A stretch of 64,000 nucleotides of DNA from CAWJJM01 sp963843275 (lineage in GTDB: Bacteria; Acidobacteriota; Thermoanaerobaculia; Multivoradales; JBCCEF01): contig CAWJJM010000011.1 in assembly GCA_963843275.1 (NCBI GenBank), positions 148,379-212,378 on the forward strand, read 5' to 3'. Every line of letters begins with the position of its first letter. The stretch's first letter is position 1. Under the pieces are notes generated by a model, which saw only the letters and a list, made by a program, of their open reading frames with translations, was not told the origin of the DNA and did not search any database. Position numbers and translations under genes: made by a program. Shown here in pieces: positions 42,633 through 58,568 of this stretch.

Positions 42633-44900
42633 TCAGCCGCCCGCGGGAGGGTCCCGCCGTTCCAGGAGCAGGGCGCCGGCCGCGTCCACCCGGACGTCCC
42701 AGCCGGGCGGCACCACCACGGCGCCGTGGGCCTCGAAGACGAGCGCCGGACCGCCGCAGCGGGCGCCCGGCGCAAGGCGCGAGCGGTCGTGGACCGGCAC
42801 CCGCCGCCAGCCGCCGCCGAACCAGGCGCGGCGGTGGGCGGCCGGCGGCGGCGCCGTGCTCTCCTCGACCGGCTCCGGGGCCGGCTCGGGTGCCGCGCGC
42901 GACGAGGCCACCACCCGCAACGACTCGACCTCGATCCCCCGGTCGGCCGGCACGTAGCCGTAGCGCTCCCGGTGGGCGCGGGTGAAGAGCTCGCCGAGCC
43001 CGGCGCCGGCGACCGGCTCGACCTCCAGCGTCGACTCCTGCCCGGAGAAGCGCAGGTGCACGAGGCGCCGCCGCACCGCGACCTCCTCCCGCGCGATCCC
43101 CTCGGCGGCCACCGCCGTGGCGGCCTCCTCCCCGAGGTCCGCGAGCCAGGCGGCGAGCCGGTCCTCCACCGCCGCCAGCGGCGCCAGCACCTGGCGCTGC
43201 GCGAAGCGCTCGACCACCGCCGCCCCCAGCCCCCGCGCCGAGAGCAGCCCGGCGTCGCGGGGCACGAGCACGGCGGGGACGCCGAGCAGCGCGGCCACGG
43301 CGCAGGCGTGCTGTCCCCCGGCGCCGCCGAAGGCGACCAGCGTGTGCTCCGCCGGGTCGTAGCCGCGGCGTACCGACAGCGTGCGGATGGCGTCCGCCAT
43401 GCGCTCGTCGGCGATCGCCGCGAAACCCTCGAGCAGGGCCTCGCGGCCGGGGGGCGGGTCGCCGCGGCGGGAGGCGGCCGCGGCGACCCGCCGCGCCACG
43501 GCCTCGAACGCCGCCGCCGCCGCCGCCGGCTCGACCGGGATCCCGAAGCGCTCGGGATCGAGCCTGCCGAGCAGCAGGTTGACGTCGGTGAGCGCCAGCG
43601 GTCCGCCCGCGCCGTAGCAGGCCGGCCCGGGGCGGGCACCGGCGCTCTCGGGTCCGACGGTGAGGGCGGCGCCGTCGAAGCCGCACACCGAGCCGCCGCC
43701 CGCCGCCACCGTCTCGATGGCCAGGGCGGGAGCCACCAGGTGGGCGTCCCCCACCCGGTGCTCGAAGAGGTACTCGAAGTCGCCGTCCCAGCGCGCCACG
43801 TCGGTCGAGGTGCCGCCCATGTCGAACGACAGCAGCCGCCGGTGACCGGAGCGGACGGCGGCCCGCGCCGCCCCCGCCACGCCGCCGGCCGGGCCGGAGA
43901 GCAGGGCGTCGGTGGCGCGCAGGTCGGGCCGCCGCACCAGGCCGCCGGCGCTGGTCATCACGTGCAGGGTGCCGCGCGCCTCGGGGAGGGCGGAGCCCAC
44001 GGCGTCGAGGTAGCTGTCGAGGACCGGCGCCAGGTAGGCCTCGACCACCGCCGTCTCGGCGCGCGGCACGTAGCGCGCCAGCGGCGCCAGCTCGGCCGAG
44101 GCGACCACGCGGGTCAGCCCGCCGCGGCGCAGCGCCGCCGCCACCGCCCGCTCGGGCGCCGGGTTGCGGTAGCTGTGCAGCAGCGCCACCGCCACCGCCT
44201 CGATCCCCTCGTCGCGCAGCTCCCGGGCCACCGCGCCGAGGCCGTCGAGCGCCGGCGCCCGCAGGGTCGAGCCGTCGGCGGCGAGTCGTTCGTCCACCTC
44301 GACGACGCGGCGGTGCAGCGGGCGCGGCTTGACCACCTCGAGGGCGAACAGGTCCGGCCGCTGCTGGTCGCGGATCTCGAGCAGGTCGGCGAACCCGCGG
44401 GTGACGACCAGGGCGGTGGCGGCACCGCGGCGCTCGAGCAGGGCATTGGTGCCGCGGGTGGTGGCCAGCCGCAGCGCCATGGGCGGCAACGGCTCGCCGG
44501 CGGCGGTGCGGGTGACCAGCCGCGCCGCCAGCACCGGCGCCTCCTCGGCGAAGCGCAGCTCGACCCGGTCGCCGCGGCGCAGCGCCGCCGGCGGCGCGCC
44601 CTGCAGCGTGAAGGCGCCGCGGCCGGCGTCGTAGCCGGCGACGCCGCTCCCCGCGTCCGCCGGCGCGCCCAGCCGGTGCAGCGCCGCGCCGGCGAAGAAC
44701 CCGGGGGGCACCGTCCAGCGCGGCTCCACCTCGACGCGGTCTCCCGCCGCCACCCGCACCACCCCGCGCAGGGCGCTCGACGACAGCACCTTGGCGCGGT
44801 GCACGACGCCGTCCGGGGCCACCGCCAGACAGTCGGTGAAGGTGCCCCCGGTGTCGATCCACACCCGCCAGCGCGGGCCGCTGGTACCGTCGCCGCTCAC
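42633..44900 (-). CDS. hyuA: Hydantoinase A/oxoprolinase-type subunit
   Basis: The 755-residue protein is the A subunit type: an actin-like ATPase domain starting with IDTGGTFTDC (15-24), a second phosphate-binding motif FDMGGTSTDVA, and SGPAGGVAGAA. The C-terminal part carries FGGAGGQHACAVA. It should activate a cyclic amide with ATP for hydrolysis with a B subunit. The B-type gene (hyuB) is about 11 kb away, so they could be partners in trans. The start is a GTG at 44900 with GGGAGGGAGA just before it. It is divergent from the lhr gene. The substrate is not predictable. Confidence 0.88.
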   Translation of the reverse strand: MSGDGTSGPRWRVWIDTGGTFTDCLAVAPDGVVHRAKVLSSSALRGVVRVAAGDRVEVEPRWTVPPGFFAGAALHRLGAPADAGSGVAGYDAGRGAFTLQGAPPAALRRGDRVELRFAEEAPVLAARLVTRTAAGEPLPPMALRLATTRGTNALLERRGAATALVVTRGFADLLEIRDQQRPDLFALEVVKPRPLHRRVVEVDERLAADGSTLRAPALDGLGAVARELRDEGIEAVAVALLHSYRNPAPERAVAAALRRGGLTRVVASAELAPLARYVPRAETAVVEAYLAPVLDSYLDAVGSALPEARGTLHVMTSAGGLVRRPDLRATDALLSGPAGGVAGAARAAVRSGHRRLLSFDMGGTSTDVARWDGDFEYLFEHRVGDAHLVAPALAIETVAAGGGSVCGFDGAALTVGPESAGARPGPACYGAGGPLALTDVNLLLGRLDPERFGIPVEPAAAAAAFEAVARRVAAAASRRGDPPPGREALLEGFAAIADERMADAIRTLSVRRGYDPAEHTLVAFGGAGGQHACAVAALLGVPAVLVPRDAGLLSARGLGAAVVERFAQRQVLAPLAAVEDRLAAWLADLGEEAATAVAAEGIAREEVAVRRRLVHLRFSGQESTLEVEPVAGAGLGELFTRAHRERYGYVPADRGIEVESLRVVASSRAAPEPAPEPVEESTAPPPAAHRRAWFGGGWRRVPVHDRSRLAPGARCGGPALVFEAHGAVVVPPGWDVRVDAAGALLLERRDPPAGG

Positions 44901-45033
44901 TCGCTCTCCCTCCCGGCGGGGGCCGGGACCGGGGGGAATCTACCGCAGCGCGGCGCCGTGCCCGGAGCGGTGGCGCAGCTCGCTCCGGAGGCGGAATCCG
45001 GCGGGTGGCGGCGACGTTGTCGTCTAGCGCCCC

Positions 45034-49437
<4,404 letters not shown>

Positions 49438-49518
49438 TCCCGGACGCGCGTCGCCTCCTCGAACGTCAGCCGGCAGGCTTTCTTCGCGGGGTATCCTCGT
49501 GGCCACGGAGGTCGGACG

Positions 49519-50115
49519 ATGCGGAGACTGTCGGCGCTTTCCCTGGCCCTCGCGAGCCTCTGCACTCTCGCGCTCGCCCAGTCGCGCTGGCTCCCGGCGC
49601 CCGCGCGCGAGAAGCTGGAGCGATCGCTCGTGGAAGCGTTGCAGGCGGTCGACGAGGAAGGCAGGATGACGCCGGAGACGGCCCTCCAGGCGGCACGGAC
49701 GGTCGTCGACGGAGTGGGGGCGACGCTGGAATCGCTGGGTCTCGAGGCGGTGATCGAGAGGGCACCGGTCTACCCGGGGCTCGAGCTCCCGGCCACCGGG
49801 ACGGCCGCGCTCGACGCGCTGGTGGCCTATCAGCTCTGCAGCGTCCCGTTCGACCACGAGGCCCGGGACGACTCGCCGCGCGAAGGCCGCGAAGACCTGC
49901 GCACCTGGGCGCTGCTGCTCTCCGCCTCCACCTACCTGGTGAGCGGCTACCTCCGGCAGGGCTACCTGGAGGCCGGCGTGACCGACGAGCAGGCCGAAGC
50001 TCTCCTGCGGAGCGACGCCGTCGCCTCCCTGAGGGCGCGGATCGAGGCGAGCCCCGAGCTGCTGCAGTCGGTCAAGCAGCGGTGCGGGCCGCCGTTCCTG
50101 ACCTTCCTGCAGTAG
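49519..50115 (+). CDS. Exported small protein of unknown function
   Basis: The 198-residue protein has a signal peptide (MRRLSALSLALASLCTLALA, cleavage before QSRW) and a mostly helical body with no domain that I recognise. It contains Cys residues near ~113 and ~190 that could pair. GGAGG 8 bases upstream supports the start. It lies 81 bases after lhr on the same strand and is convergent with the propeller gene. Its context gives no hint of its role. Confidence 0.7.
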   Translation: MRRLSALSLALASLCTLALAQSRWLPAPAREKLERSLVEALQAVDEEGRMTPETALQAARTVVDGVGATLESLGLEAVIERAPVYPGLELPATGTAALDALVAYQLCSVPFDHEARDDSPREGREDLRTWALLLSASTYLVSGYLRQGYLEAGVTDEQAEALLRSDAVASLRARIEASPELLQSVKQRCGPPFLTFLQ

Positions 50116-50172
50116 CCGACCACCCGCTCGCGAAGGACCGGCCGCGGCGGTGGCGCCCGCCGGAGGAGGCGG

Positions 50173-53100
50173 CTACCGCGGCTCTTCCGGCTGCCACACC
50201 GGGAGCCGGCCCGGGGTCCACGGGGCGCCGGCGGCCTCCATGTCGCGCTCGAGCGCCGGCAGCTCCTCCTCGATCACCCGGCGCAGCTCGGGCAGCAAGG
50301 TGGCGAAGGCGTCGGCGGCCCGCTGGTAGGCCTCGCGGTGCGTCGCGGTGGGCGCGGCGGTCGAGGTCCAGTGGCCGTAGACCACGCTGGCGACACGGTC
50401 GACGATCGCGGCCGGCGTCGGCTCGTTGTGCTTGCGGATCACCGGGTCGCCCTCGAGCACGATGTCGAGGTCGCGCAGGCGGTCGCGCAGCGTCACCGCG
50501 CGGTCGCGGAGCGACGGCTCGGCGGCCGGGGTCGCGGCATAGGCCTTCTCCAGGTAGTCGAGCCGCTCCTCCGCGTCGTGCAGGGCCTCGACCGAGCCCA
50601 GCACGGCCCGCTGCAGACGCGCCGTCTTCTTCTCGAACGCCACCAGCTCCTCGAGGTCGCCGGGCGGCAGGGCGGCGATGCCCAGCGGCACGGTCTGGAA
50701 GCTGCGCGCCTCGCCCAGCGGCGTGACCGTGCCGCGCACCCGCTTGGCCAGCGACACCGTGTAGGTGCCCGGCGCCGCCAGCGGGCCCATCGGCGGGGTC
50801 TCCCAGGGCGCCCGCTCCTTCGGCTCCTCGAGGACGGTGGGATCGGGCGCCGGGTAGCGCAGGTCCCAGGCGACGCGGTGGAAGCCCGCCTCGGTGGGGC
50901 CGGTCAGGCGCCGCACCACGTGGCCGTCGGGGTCGGTGACGGTGAGCAGCACCGCCGGCTCCTCCTCGCGCTCCTCGGCGCGCAGCTCGTCCCAGGTCGG
51001 GTACCCGACGCCGCCGGCCTTCGCCTCCGCCGACTCCTTCTCGCCGGTCACCGGCTCGATCTCCCGCTTGCGCCGCTGCTCGGCCCGGGTCTCGAGGTCC
51101 TCCTTCAGGTAGTAGGTGAAGACGGCGCCGAACGGCGGGTTGGGGGCGGTGAAGAAGGAGGTCCCCTGGAAGCCCTTGCCGGGGAAGCCGAGCTCGTAGC
51201 TCTCCATGTAGATCGGCGCCGGCCGCACCGGGAACAGCGTCGCCGCCGCCAGCGTCTCCCGGGTCAGCCCGCGCAGCGGAGACAGGTCGTCGAGCACGTA
51301 GATGCCGCGCCCGAACGTGCCCACCACCAGGTCGCCGGCGCGGCTCTGGATCTCCAGGTCGCGCACCGCGACGGTCGGCAGCCCCCCTTGAGCTGCACCC
51401 AGTGGGAGCCCCCGTCGCGGCTGAAGAAGAGCCCGAACTCGGTGCCCGCGAAGAGCAGCTCGGGGTCGACCGGGTCCTCGGCGACGGTGTAGACGGAGCC
51501 GCGCTCGGGGAGGTCGCCCGCGATCGACGTCCAGCTCCGCCCGCGGTCGCGGGAGACCAGCAGGTAGGGGTGGAAGTCGCCGCGCTTGTGGTTGTCGAAG
51601 GCCGCGTACACCGTGTCCGCGTCGTGCCGCGAGGCCTCGAGGTCGGAGACGTAGCTCATCTCGGGCACGCCGGGGAAGCGCTCGCTGCCGGCGCCAGGCG
51701 CCGCCGCCGTCGTCGGACACCTGGACCAGCCCGTCGTCGGTGCCGACGTAGAGCAGGCCCTCGACGCGCGGCGACTCGGTGATCGACACGATGTTGCCGT
51801 AGAAGGAGGTCGAGGCGTTCTTGGCCACCGCCTCGACGCTCCACACCCGGCCCATCACCGGCAGGCTGTTGCGGTCGAGCTGGCGGCTGAGGTCGCCGGA
51901 GACCTCCCGCCAGGTGTCGCCGCGGTCGTCGCTGCGGAACAGCTTGTTGGCGCCGAAGTAGAGGCGGGTCTGGGAGTGCGGGCTGATCAGCAGCGGCGCG
52001 CTCCAGTTCCAGCGCAACGCCTCGCCCGGCGCCGGCTGCGGCTGGATGTCGAGGATCTCGCCGTTCTTGCGGTCGTGCCGCACCAGACCGCCGTACTGGG
52101 CCTCGGAGTAGACGATGTCCGGGTCGGTGGGGTCGACCTGGGTCTCGAAGCCGTCGCCGCCCACGGTGACGAACCAGTCGCGGTTCGTGATCCCGTGGCC
52201 GCTGCGGGTGCGCGCCGGACCGCCGAGGGTGTTGTTGTCCTGGGTGCCGCCGTAGACGTCGTAGAAGGGCGTCGCGTCGTCGACCGCCACGCGGTAGAAC
52301 TGGGTCACCGGCAGGTTGGCGAAGAAGTTCCAGGTGGCGCCGCGGTCGAAGCTCTCGTAGAGGCCGCCGTCGCAGCCGCCCAGCAGGTGGCGGGGGTCCG
52401 CCGGATCGATCCACAGGGCGTGGTCGTCGACGTGCTTGGCCGGCCCGCCGACCTTGTGCCAGCTCTTGCCGCCGTCTTCGCTCACCTGCATGAAGGTGTC
52501 GAGCGAGTAGACGCGGTCGGCGTCGAGCGGGTCGACCACCAGCTCCTGGTAGTACTGCGGGCTCGAGGAGACGTAGTCGCTGCGCTTCTCCCAGGTCTCG
52601 CCACCGTCGGTGGAGCGGAACACGCCGCCCTCGTCGCGGGCGGCCTCGACGATGGCGTAGACGCGGTCCGGGTCCGAAGGTGCGGCCGCCAGGCCGATCC
52701 GGCCCAGGTCGACCTTCTCGGGCAGTCCGCGGGTGATCTTCGCCCAGGTGGCCCCGCCGTCGCGCGACTTGTAGAGCGCCGACTCGGGGCCGCCGTCGAT
52801 CAGGGTCCACACGTGCCGGCGGCGCTGGTAGGCGGCCGCCAGCAGCACGTCCGGGTCCCGCGGATCGACCACCAGGTCGGTCACGCCGGTGTCGTCGCTG
52901 ATCGCGAGCACCTTCTGCCAGGTGGCGCCGCCGTCGGTGGTCTTGTAGAGGCCGCGGTCGCCGCCGGAGCGCCACAGCGGCCCCTGCGCCGCCACGTACA
53001 CCACCCGCGAGTCGCGCGGGTCGACCACGATCTTGCCGATGTGCTCGGACTCGGGGAGGCCGACGTTCTTCCAGGTGACGCCGCCGTCGACCGTCTTGTA

Positions 53101-53526
53101 GACCCCGTCGCCGTAGCCGACGCTGCGCTGGGAGTTGTTCTCGCCGGTCCCCACCCACAGGGTCAGAGGATCGCGCGGATCGAGCGCCAGGCAGCCGATC
53201 GAGTAGGACCCCTGGCCGTCGAAGACCGGCGCCCAGCTCGTGCCGGCGTCCGTGGTCTTCCAGACGCCCCCCGAGGCGGCCGCCACGAACCAGCGCGAAC
53301 GGTCGGTGGGGTCCACCACCACGTCGCCGATCCGCCCCGACGCGATGGCGGGCCCGAGGCCGCGCAGCTCGAGGCCGGCGAAGGTCTCCGCCGACATCAC
53401 GTCGGGCTTCTTCTTCTCCTCCGCGGGCGCTTTCTTCTTGCCGCGGGCGGCGGCGGGGACGGCGGTCGCACAGGCGAGGACGAGCAGCACGAGGAGCAGC
53501 CGGGTGCTCCGGCGGGATCGGGTCAC
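50173..53526 (-). CDS. Exported VPS10/BNR-propeller protein (photosystem II stability factor-like), two frame switches
   Basis: The ~1117-residue protein has a signal peptide (residues ~8-27) and repeated BNR/Asp-box blades: GGVWKTTDAGTSW, DGGATWQK, DGGETWEK, DRGATWNF and DDRGDTWRE. This is the large sialidase-like propeller family of Acidobacteriota, often annotated as exo-sialidase or sortilin-like; enzymatic activity is unproven. Between about 51,385 and 51,690 the conserved blade sequence (EMSYVSDLEAS, SRDRGRSWTS, FSRDGGSHWVQLKGG) runs in another frame. One switch falls in a run of six C's. Two compensating indels keep the ORF open, so this is probably a sequencing error. The start is a GTG at 53526. 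Confidence 0.75.
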   Translation of the reverse strand: MTRSRRSTRLLLVLLVLACATAVPAAARGKKKAPAEEKKKPDVMSAETFAGLELRGLGPAIASGRIGDVVVDPTDRSRWFVAAASGGVWKTTDAGTSWAPVFDGQGSYSIGCLALDPRDPLTLWVGTGENNSQRSVGYGDGVYKTVDGGVTWKNVGLPESEHIGKIVVDPRDSRVVYVAAQGPLWRSGGDRGLYKTTDGGATWQKVLAISDDTGVTDLVVDPRDPDVLLAAAYQRRRHVWTLIDGGPESALYKSRDGGATWAKITRGLPEKVDLGRIGLAAAPSDPDRVYAIVEAARDEGGVFRSTDGGETWEKRSDYVSSSPQYYQELVVDPLDADRVYSLDTFMQVSEDGGKSWHKVGGPAKHVDDHALWIDPADPRHLLGGCDGGLYESFDRGATWNFFANLPVTQFYRVAVDDATPFYDVYGGTQDNNTLGGPARTRSGHGITNRDWFVTVGGDGFETQVDPTDPDIVYSEAQYGGLVRHDRKNGEILDIQPQPAPGEALRWNWSAPLLISPHSQTRLYFGANKLFRSDDRGDTWREVSGDLSRQLDRNSLPVMGRVWSVEAVAKNASTSFYGNIVSITESPRVEGLLYVGTDDGLVQVSDDGGGAWRRQRALPRRARDELRLRPRGLAARRGHGVRGLRQPQARRLPPLPAGLPRPRAELDVDRGRPPRARLRLHRRRGPGRPRAALRGHRVRALLQPRRGLPLGAAQGGLPTVAVRDLEIQSRAGDLVVGTFGRGIYVLDDLSPLRGLTRETLAAATLFPVRPAPIYMESYELGFPGKGFQGTSFFTAPNPPFGAVFTYYLKEDLETRAEQRRKREIEPVTGEKESAEAKAGGVGYPTWDELRAEEREEEPAVLLTVTDPDGHVVRRLTGPTEAGFHRVAWDLRYPAPDPTVLEEPKERAPWETPPMGPLAAPGTYTVSLAKRVRGTVTPLGEARSFQTVPLGIAALPPGDLEELVAFEKKTARLQRAVLGSVEALHDAEERLDYLEKAYAATPAAEPSLRDRAVTLRDRLRDLDIVLEGDPVIRKHNEPTPAAIVDRVASVVYGHWTSTAAPTATHREAYQRAADAFATLLPELRRVIEEELPALERDMEAAGAPWTPGRLPVWQPEEPR

Positions 53527-53599
53527 GGATCTTCCCCTTCGCAGATGTTCACGGACACGGCGGGCCGCCGGCGATCCTACAACCGGCGTCCCCGGGGCC

Positions 53600-54169
53600 T
53601 CAGGCCGCCGGCGGTGCGGGGGCCCCGTCGGGAACGGCCCCCGCGGCGAGCCGGCGGAACGCGGCCAGCGCGTCGCGGAACTGGTCGCGCGCGCGGGTCA
53701 GGTACTCCTGCGCCTCGTCGACGTAGCCGTCGGTGGAGGCCGACCAGACGCGGTTGAGGTGCCGCTCGCCGGCGGCGAAGTGGCTCATCACCTCGGCGTA
53801 GGCCTTCAGGCCCCAGCTGTGGGCGATCACCTCGCGCGAGGTGGCGAAGGTGGCCAGGTCGCCGAGGAAGTCGCGGTCGATCCGGTGGCGCAGGTCGTAG
53901 ACGTCGATGCGCTCCTTCTCGTGCTCGAGCGCCTCGGCGCCCGCCACCAGCCGCTCGAGGCTCTCACCGAGGGTGGAGATGCCGGTGGTCAGCCGCTCCT
54001 CGTGCGTCGCCTCGCGGCGCATCGCCACCCGCACCAGGACGACCCCCAGGATGCCCGTCGCCAGGGCCGCCAGGTACGGGACGAGCGGAAGGCCCTCGCG
54101 CTGCTCGACGGCGAAGAAGGCGCCGGCGAGGAAGCCGCCCACGATCAAGACGTATCCGATGGCGCGCAT
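53600..54169 (-). CDS. Small membrane protein coupled to an OPT transporter
   Basis: The 189-residue protein has two likely membrane segments (4-20 and 33-50) and a charged helical cytoplasmic or periplasmic region with helices of coiled-coil type (THEERLTTGISTLGESLERL). Its stop-to-start gap from the OPT gene is 13 bases and its ribosome site (GAGGAGCC) overlaps the OPT stop. It is therefore translated with the transporter and may be a regulatory or accessory subunit. No named family recognised. Confidence 0.7.
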   Translation of the reverse strand: MRAIGYVLIVGGFLAGAFFAVEQREGLPLVPYLAALATGILGVVLVRVAMRREATHEERLTTGISTLGESLERLVAGAEALEHEKERIDVYDLRHRIDRDFLGDLATFATSREVIAHSWGLKAYAEVMSHFAAGERHLNRVWSASTDGYVDEAQEYLTRARDQFRDALAAFRRLAAGAVPDGAPAPPAA

Positions 54170-54182
54170 GGTCGCTGGCTCC

Positions 54183-55916
<1,734 letters not shown>

Positions 55917-56036
55917 GGTCTCCCTCCGCCTTGGTTCCGGATCCCACGAGAAAAAAGCCGCCCGGAGTATACCCGGCGCCCGGGGCCGGGCGGGGGCCCG
56001 CCCGGGTCCGGCGGGGAGGCGCCGCCCCGGTGTCCC

Positions 56037-57482
56037 TCAGTCCGGCGGGACGGCGGCGGGCGGACCGGCCGGCACGCCCGCCAAGAGCTCGAAGCGGGTC
56101 AGCTCGCGGGCCGCCTCGGCGGCGCGCCCCTGCCGGGCCGCCACCTCGTAGCGCTGGAAGGCGAGGCCGGCGAGGACCTCGTCCCCGCGGCCCGGCGGCA
56201 GCCCGGCGAGGAAGGGATCGGCGGCCGGCGGCAGCCGCTCGAGGACCCGCTCCAGGAACGGCGGCAGCTCGTCCCACGCCAGCACCCCGCCGAGACCGGC
56301 GCCGCGGGCCCGGCGCTCGGTGCGCGGCGTGGACCACTCGATCCAGGTGCGGTCGTCGGTGTTGACCGGGCTGGAGGGGAACAGCCCGCGGGCGTCCCCG
56401 AGGTTCCCCGCATAGGCGGCGAGCGGCCGCCGGGAGAGCCAGGTGCGGGCCGGCAGCGCGCCGGTCGTCTCGAGCCGGGCCAGCTCCGCCGCCAGGGCCG
56501 CGGCCGGCAGCGGCCTCTCCTCGGGGCTCGCCACCAGGGCGTAGACCGGGAAGCGCGGCGAGAAGCCGCGGCGCCACAGGGTCACCTGCGGGAAGACCTC
56601 GCGCAGCGTCCGCACGATGCTCCCCAGCTCGCGCTCCGAGAGGTCGAACAGGGTCAGCCACTGGGCGAAGATCCCCCCGGGGCGGAGGTGGTCGCGCACC
56701 GCCGTGAAGTGCTCGCGGGTGTAGAGACTCCCGACGCCCTCCCGATAGGTCAGGAAGATGTCGCCGATCACCACGTCGAAGCGCTCCGTGGTGCCCTGCA
56801 GCCAGGCGCGGCCGTCGTCGAGCACCAGCTCCACCCGCGGGTCGGCGAGCAGGCCGTTGAGGTAGGGCGCGAAGTAGCGCGCGTCGAGGGCCGCCACGTC
56901 CGGGTCGATCTCGGCGACGACCACCCGGCGCACCGGGAAGTCGAGCGCCCCGCCGGCGGTGATCCCGGTGCCCATGCCGAGATAGAAGACGCTGCCCGGC
57001 GCGCCGTGCAGGGCGAGGGGAAGGTAGCTCTGGATGCGCAGGTTGAGCGCGGAGGCGCTGGTGCCGAGCAGGTAGGAGTTGTTGACCTTCAGCCGCAGAT
57101 CGTCGCCGCGCCGCACCACCGCGGCGGTGCCGTGGACGCTCTCGCGCACCGCCACCAGGGTCTCGCCCTGCGCCGCGTCCAGGTGCACCCGGGGCAGCCC
57201 GGCCGGCGTCGCGACCAGCAGCGCGAGGAGCACGGCGCCGGCGGCGCGGAGCGGCCAGGCGAGCGCACGCCCGGGCGCCACGACGGCCGCCGCCAGGTAG
57301 GCCCCGGCCACCCAACGCAGGCTGTCGGCGACACCGAAACGGCCGAGCAGGAAGAAGCCGGCGACCAGCGATCCCGCGATCGCCGCCACCGTGTTGACGG
57401 CGGCGAGGCGACCCACGGTGGCGCCCGCCGAGCCGGGCCGTCCCTCGGCGAGCCGCAGCAGGTAGGGGAACACCGTCCCCAC
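56037..57482 (-). CDS. Spermidine-synthase-like membrane protein, C-terminal part (gene continues upstream)
   Basis: The 481-residue frame holds the end of a membrane domain (segments near 25-50 and 55-95) and then a spermidine synthase-like SAM-binding domain. The nucleotide-binding turn is YLGMGTGITAGG, followed by VAEIDPDVAALD, the acid DDGRAW and EHFTAVRDHLRPGG. Fused membrane-SpeE proteins are known in bacteria; their substrate is not certain, and the aminopropyl transfer of true SpeE cannot be assumed. The beginning of the gene is in the next interval upstream, joined by a frame switch near 57,482. It is the last gene of the cytochrome operon. Confidence 0.75.
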   Translation of the reverse strand: MGTVFPYLLRLAEGRPGSAGATVGRLAAVNTVAAIAGSLVAGFFLLGRFGVADSLRWVAGAYLAAAVVAPGRALAWPLRAAGAVLLALLVATPAGLPRVHLDAAQGETLVAVRESVHGTAAVVRRGDDLRLKVNNSYLLGTSASALNLRIQSYLPLALHGAPGSVFYLGMGTGITAGGALDFPVRRVVVAEIDPDVAALDARYFAPYLNGLLADPRVELVLDDGRAWLQGTTERFDVVIGDIFLTYREGVGSLYTREHFTAVRDHLRPGGIFAQWLTLFDLSERELGSIVRTLREVFPQVTLWRRGFSPRFPVYALVASPEERPLPAAALAAELARLETTGALPARTWLSRRPLAAYAGNLGDARGLFPSSPVNTDDRTWIEWSTPRTERRARGAGLGGVLAWDELPPFLERVLERLPPAADPFLAGLPPGRGDEVLAGLAFQRYEVAARQGRAAEAARELTRFELLAGVPAGPPAAVPPD

Positions 57483-57483
57483 G

Positions 57484-58566
57484 GCGGTCGACCGGCAAGG
57501 CCAGCACCGCCGCGGCGAGGGCGAAGACCGCCGCCAGGTAGGCGCCCCACCCTCGACCCGCCCCCACCAGCTCGAGGCCGTCCGTCAAGCGGTCGAAGAC
57601 GAAGGGCGTGATCGCCACCAGGGCGCCGCCGGCGAGCAGCAGCCACGGCAGGACGCGCGCCGGTGCGGCGGCCGCCCGGCACAGCCGGTGGGCCACCGCC
57701 GCGCCCGCCGCGAGGGCGAGCAGGAAGACGGTGAGGACGGCCGCGAAGGTGTAGACCGAGTTCTGCAGCACCTGCGCGAAGAGGCGGTTGGCGAGCACCT
57801 CGAGGGCGAGCGTGAGGAAGCCGGAGAGGGCCGCGAGCGCTGAGAGCCCCGGCGCGACGCCGGCGCCATGCCCCTCCCGCCGCCGGCGCCGCGCGCCCCA
57901 CGGCGCGCGGCGGGGTCGCCCGGCCCAGCCACCAGGCGCCCGCCGCCACCGCCAGGTCGACCGCCATCGCGGCAGGTAGGCGCGCCGGAAGCCGATCCAG
58001 GGCGGCAGGAAGAAGCCGGCAGCCACGACCCCGACGGCGCCGCCCACCGTGTTGACGACGTAGAGGGCCGAGACCCGCGCCCCGAGCTCCGCGCGGCGGC
58101 GGACCAGGTGCTCGGCCATCAGCGGCAGCGTGCCGCCGAGGAAGAAGGCCGCCGGCAGCAGCAGGGCGGTCGCCACCACGACCTTGACGGCCAGCGCCGC
58201 CGGCGTCCCGTTGCCCAGGTGGGCCTGGAGGGGCGCGGCACGCCGCGGTAGGCCGCCAGCAGGACGAAGTAGGCGGGCCGCGATGCGCCACCGCCGCCTC
58301 CAAGGCGGCGTGAGCCGACCAGCGGCCGGCGCAGGCGCGCGGCGCGCCGTCCGAAGACGCGCCGCCCGCCGCCAGACCGAGGAAGAAGACCGCCAGAGTA
58401 GGGCCGCGGCGTGCGCCGTCGCACCGAAGAGCCGGGTCAGCTCCTTGAGCCACAGCACCTCGTAGACCAGAGCGGCCGCGCCGGAAACAAAGAACAGCGC
58501 CAGCCACGGCAGCCAGCCACCGGCCGGCCGCGGGTCGCCGCCGCGGTGGTTGCGGCCCCGCGCCAC
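57484..58566 (-). pseudogene. N-terminal part of the same membrane spermidine-synthase-like gene, interrupted by frame switches
   Basis: Three minus-strand frames share the protein: WLPWLALFFVSGAAALVYE, then FFLGLAAGG, then AYFVLLAAYRG, then AVKVVVATALLLPAAFFLGG through ALYVVNTVGGAVGVVA, then AVDLAVAAGAWWLG, and finally ALEVLANRLFAQVLQNSVYT. At least five single-base switches fall at about 57,482, 57,880, 57,970 and between 58,240 and 58,400. The pieces fit end to end as a membrane domain of ~340 residues, so an intact gene is likely and the indels are probably errors. The start may be the GTG at 58566, two bases after the previous stop; its ribosome site is weak. Confidence 0.65.
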
Positions 58567-58568
58567 CT

